This document shows positions 60,820-64,000 of a stretch of 64,000 bases of DNA, piece after piece (positions within the stretch are counted from its first letter, which is position 1; each line of letters starts with the position of its first letter). The stretch covers positions 62,001-126,000 of the forward strand of contig JASANH010000510.1 of NCBI GenBank assembly GCA_030248295.1. The letters are read 5' to 3'. Position numbers and translations under genes: made by a program. The notes beneath the pieces were generated by a model, which had not been told where the DNA came from, ran no database searches, and was given only the letters and a program-made list of their open reading frames with translations. Origin of the DNA: Mesodorylaimus sp. YZB2_4 (Eukaryota > Nematoda > Enoplea > Dorylaimida > Dorylaimidae).

Positions 60820-63568
60820 CTACTCTCTTTTAAATTTGTCCCACCTGAAAGCGAGGCAGAGTTACCCTAAAATAAAACCATCGAGTAATTGCTTACATGC
60901 ATTCCGCTTTTAAAAACCGAACATCGAATAGTCTGCATTGCCTGCAAATAACTGAGGTGTTAATAATCGCCAGCTTGATCCAGTGGATATACTCGAGGGT
61001 TGACACATACGTGTCATACATAAAAATCGGTCGTTTCGTAATGGGATGTTCGAAAGAAAAGCGCGACTGGATCACGCCATGCAGCAGCCATCGCTTAGTG
61101 GTGTGGTCTTTGCACATCAGTGGGCCTCCTGAGTCACCCTGTCTCAATAGTGAGTGTCATTGTTATCAGTGTACATCAGTGGGCCTCCTGAGTCACCCTG
61201 TCTCAATAGTGAGTGTCATTGTTATATGATATTAAAACATTTTAAAAAGACGGAGTGTACTCTAGAATCGATGTCAGAATACTGAAAAAAGAGTATGAGT
61301 TTCATATTCGGCACCCACATACTATTCGGGGTATCCAAAATTTTGTACTTCCCTTTCCAGTATTTCATGGGTCGAAACTAATTTCCTGATGGTCCCCTCT
61401 TTGCAATCAAGAATTTCGACTATTTGCAGAGGTGCTAGGGGTCCAGAACTTTGGAAACCCATGATACGTGGATGCTGAATCTGACATTTTTTTCAATATT
61501 TCGACATCGATTCTGAGGTGTACTTCGTCTTTAAACTTCTTACAGTTCCTGTATATTCCTCAGTATTATCATCAAAGGGAATCGCACAGAATATTATATT
61601 TTCCAAAAATGCTCGGCGTTTATACTCATTTCTAGGATGAAGCATTCCAGTTGACGATGTTGGGTGAATGCTCCTCTTCAAGCACTCCTCAGGTGGAAGA
61701 ACTTTGCGTCGCGACTTGAGTAATTCATTCCCCTGATTGCCTGGTTCTGATCCATTGATGCCCTCTGCGGTGAAGCAACAGAAAAACATTACTATAGTGA
61801 GGCACTATATCAGTAAAACAAGTACTCCAAATCACTTCAATTTCGCAGTAACTTCAATTTAGCTTCTTTCGTGTTGGCCGGAAAAAAAAAATTTTCATTT
61901 TCAGCTGATAGATTTTGAGATAGGAACATAACAAGAAAAAACAGTTTATGCTCCCACCATACTTATAGGTACATTTGAATAAGATTGAAAGAACACCCTA
62001 AACTTCAAACTTCAATAAATTTCCTATAATAAACTTCAATCGCAAAGGTCACCTTTTCAAATGCCACTTTATCAATCTCAAACTATGTCACTAGTCACAC
62101 CCACAATACCAATAGTATTGGACTGACAACCGCCTTTAACAGCAAAAAAGATACATCTATCCCCAACCTGTCCCAGTGCATGATCACGCAGCGATGGTCG
62201 CAAGAGTTCGAAAACTCGCGGCAATCTTATACTTGAGAAACCATGCCAGAACTTCCACTACTCCCCCCCCCTCATCCTTATACTGTTTTCCGTTTCTTCA
62301 ATTAAAAGATCACCGAGCCGCAGATTTTCTAATGACAGTTAACGATTTTGAAATTACTGTACTTCTGAGTACCAGGGACTGAATCTAGGACAGAAGCTGT
62401 AGGAGATTTCAGTTTATTTATAGAAAACTTCTGGAACAGTGATATACTTTTCAAAGGCACCCTACTCTAGCCTGACTAGAGAACACACTTTGGCTGGTGG
62501 CTGATATTAAGAGCACAGCCTTACAGAGTATCAATAGGTTGAGCTACAGTAATAGCGGACGCGGAAAATCCCATTGAGGCAGTATCTTGGTAACTCAAGA
62601 GGATAAAACGTGTTTCGCTTGATCAAGGCGTTCTCCAGTATCAGTGAGAGATTCGAGCGCATAGTACACCGATGGCTGTACTGGTTACCAAAGGTAAGCC
62701 AGAAACTGAAAAAAATTCCACTCGTGAAATCGGCCGGGAACCCAAGACCGCGCAATTAAAGTGATTTTCACTATGTTTTAGGAATAGGGCCTTCATAATA
62801 CACAAGAGTATTAAGCATATTGCAGGTTATGTCTGCAGCGTCAGCCAGAGCTGTGACACTCACTTAGACCCCAGCCAGCAATCCAACATTGAGATTCCTT
62901 GAGTGCTATACCCGCTCGTCCTTCTGGTAGACATATTGCCCCAACGCCTCGACGAAATTCAATTGGGGAACTTAGCTTCAGCATCGCAATATCATTAGGA
63001 TCTGTTGTCGAATCATGCGCTACATTGTATGACGAGAATACGATGATCTTTGCGACACCGCGTCGCAGAAACTGCTGATTATTTATGTCGTCCAGTTTGT
63101 GTAAGGCGTAAAGAACTGTAACATTTCCTTCGGGCAACACGATGGTCTTTTTTGTAGTATTGTCGAATGATGTAACACAGTGTGCTGCAGTTATGACCAT
63201 ATCACTCTCTCTCCTCGTCCTGCATACTTGCACCAAGCTACCACCACATCGAAATTTTCGTACCCCCTGCGACTGACCCTTAAAAGATATAATCAACATC
63301 ATCCAAGGCCACTCGCTTTGCACACTTTCACTAGCATTGCCGAGAATATGCGTTTTCTGGGTTTGATAGCCGCTAATATCATTGAAAATTTTCATTCCAC
63401 ACGCTCCAACAGGTTCATTTTGATCATCTCGAGTTCGAGGTGCCTGTAATATAACTGAGCAATGAGCCCCTTGCAATCACAGATAGAATATAGCTTCACC
63501 TCAACGCTTGTAAGTGCACTCATTGTCAGTGCCGCTGACAAAAAAGTTAAATATGTTTTGCCCAACAT
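60820..63568 (-). CDS. S1A trypsin-fold serine protease, copy 7 (intact, minus strand)
   Basis: Exons 63568-63500, 63443-62864, 61764-61544, 61138-60897 and 60844-60820 give 378 residues with the family's exon sizes and phases. The start MLGKTYLTFLSAALTMSALT is a clean signal peptide, much shorter than the 39-48-residue first exons of the plus-strand copies. Triad: ITAAHC, NDIAMLKL, GDSGGPLMCKDHTTKRW. The mature start is HILGNA before EWPW. Tyr again sits before the active-site loop (EEYTGTGDSGG), with GVIQSRFSF for the 214-220 region. The micro-exon gives WDKFKRE. A 59-base tandem duplication covers the exon 4 acceptor: only the downstream acceptor (61138) leaves the frame open, since the upstream one (61197) leads to TGA after 17 codons. 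Orientation is opposite to copies 1-5. Confidence 0.87.
61114..61225. repeat. 59-base-period tandem duplication across a splice acceptor
   Basis: 61114-61166 and 61173-61225 are identical (53 bases). Each holds the end of intron 3, the AG and the first 25 bases of exon 4, including the GDSGGP codons. Confidence 0.95.
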
Positions 63569-63862
63569 CTCTCTACTGGTGTTTGAAGTACAGTAAACAG
63601 AATGTGGCAAGATACAGAATTAACTACGCCTCGCTAAGCTTTATTTTTCGTTATCACTTGACACGAAAGTAGTGGACCTAAACGACTACACAGATTTATT
63701 ACAGAATTTTTTTTCCAAATTAAAGCTAGCGAGCAAGGAATACATTTCAGAGGCGAACAGGTTTGCGACTACGCATGCGTAGAGATGCTGTGTTCGACAA
63801 AAGTACATGGTACAAACGTGATAAACGTTGTCCTGATAGCGTTGAAGTGGGCACTTGAGTGG

Positions 63863-64000
63863 GTCATGTCATACTTCGTCCATATCCAAGCACTATAGCG
63901 CACTCGAGAACGAAGGAACGCAAATTTCACAATCATTTTTTCCAAGGCGGGAGTCTCCCGCAATGGTGCAGCTGGCGTGAGAGGCAGACGGCTACCCGCT
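63863..64000 (-). repeat. tRNA-derived SINE family 1, third copy cut by the window end
   Basis: Read on minus: GCCGTCTGCCTCTCACGCC head (first bases outside the window), then TTCGTTCTCGAGTGCGC body. The box B part is diverged (GCGGGAGACTCCCGC). Confidence 0.65.

Noticed and set aside
61197..61221. Upstream copy of the exon 4 acceptor as the true exon start in copy 7
   Set aside because: It leads to TGA after 17 codons, whereas the downstream acceptor keeps the 242-base exon of the family.

Overview
This window is animal (metazoan) nuclear DNA. Genes are split by small introns (about 40-200 bases in several genes) with GT..AG ends. There are secreted C-type lectin, Ly6/uPAR-like and trypsin-like proteins, a BEL/Pao retrotransposon, tRNA-derived SINEs and many short terminal-inverted-repeat (TIR) elements. 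Short introns with expanded lectin, three-finger and S1 protease families would suit a nematode or another small invertebrate, but nothing here fixes the phylum.

Layout. 1-3770 (minus): a secreted C-type lectin gene with a 1.8-kb array of an 18-base unit and two lectin domains, the second running off the window. 4393-5479 (minus): a lectin plus PAN/apple gene. 6546-7640: a TIR element with an 8-base target duplication. 8535-9920 (minus): an intact beta-1,3-glycosyltransferase of family GT31. 10.5-20 kb: repeat-rich DNA (two SINE families, TIR elements) with one weak candidate first exon at 16270. 29984-30932 (minus): a two-domain Ly6/uPAR-like gene, probably GPI-anchored. 53537-55137 (minus): a two-exon gene of unknown function. 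The other intergenic stretches hold mostly transposon debris.

The main theme is a dispersed cluster of one divergent chymotrypsin-fold (S1A) protease family from 20 to 63.6 kb. I reconstruct a shared five-exon gene with constant exon sizes (exon 3 = 221, exon 4 = 242, exon 5 = 25 bases) and constant phases. Exon 2 carries His and Asp, exon 4 carries Ser, and a final micro-exon encodes a short Trp-containing tail. Four copies look intact: 38.4-40.5, 42.0-45.8 and 47.1-50.9 kb on plus, and 60.8-63.6 kb on minus. Three are broken (20.7-29.2, 34.7-36.1 and 57.2-57.8 kb), and a relic of exons 1-2 lies at 20.0-20.2 kb. The family keeps the catalytic triad but has Tyr where trypsin has Asp189, lacks the Cys191-Cys220 pair and the Ser214-Trp215 wall, and has His just before the mature N-terminus, so both its specificity and its activation should be unusual.

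The products of the recognised genes are nearly all secreted, surface or Golgi proteins (lectins, proteases, a three-finger protein, a glycosyltransferase). No operon-like coupling is visible. Gene turnover is visible directly: nonsense codons, frameshifts, lost splice sites, a retroelement inside an intron, and a duplicated splice acceptor.
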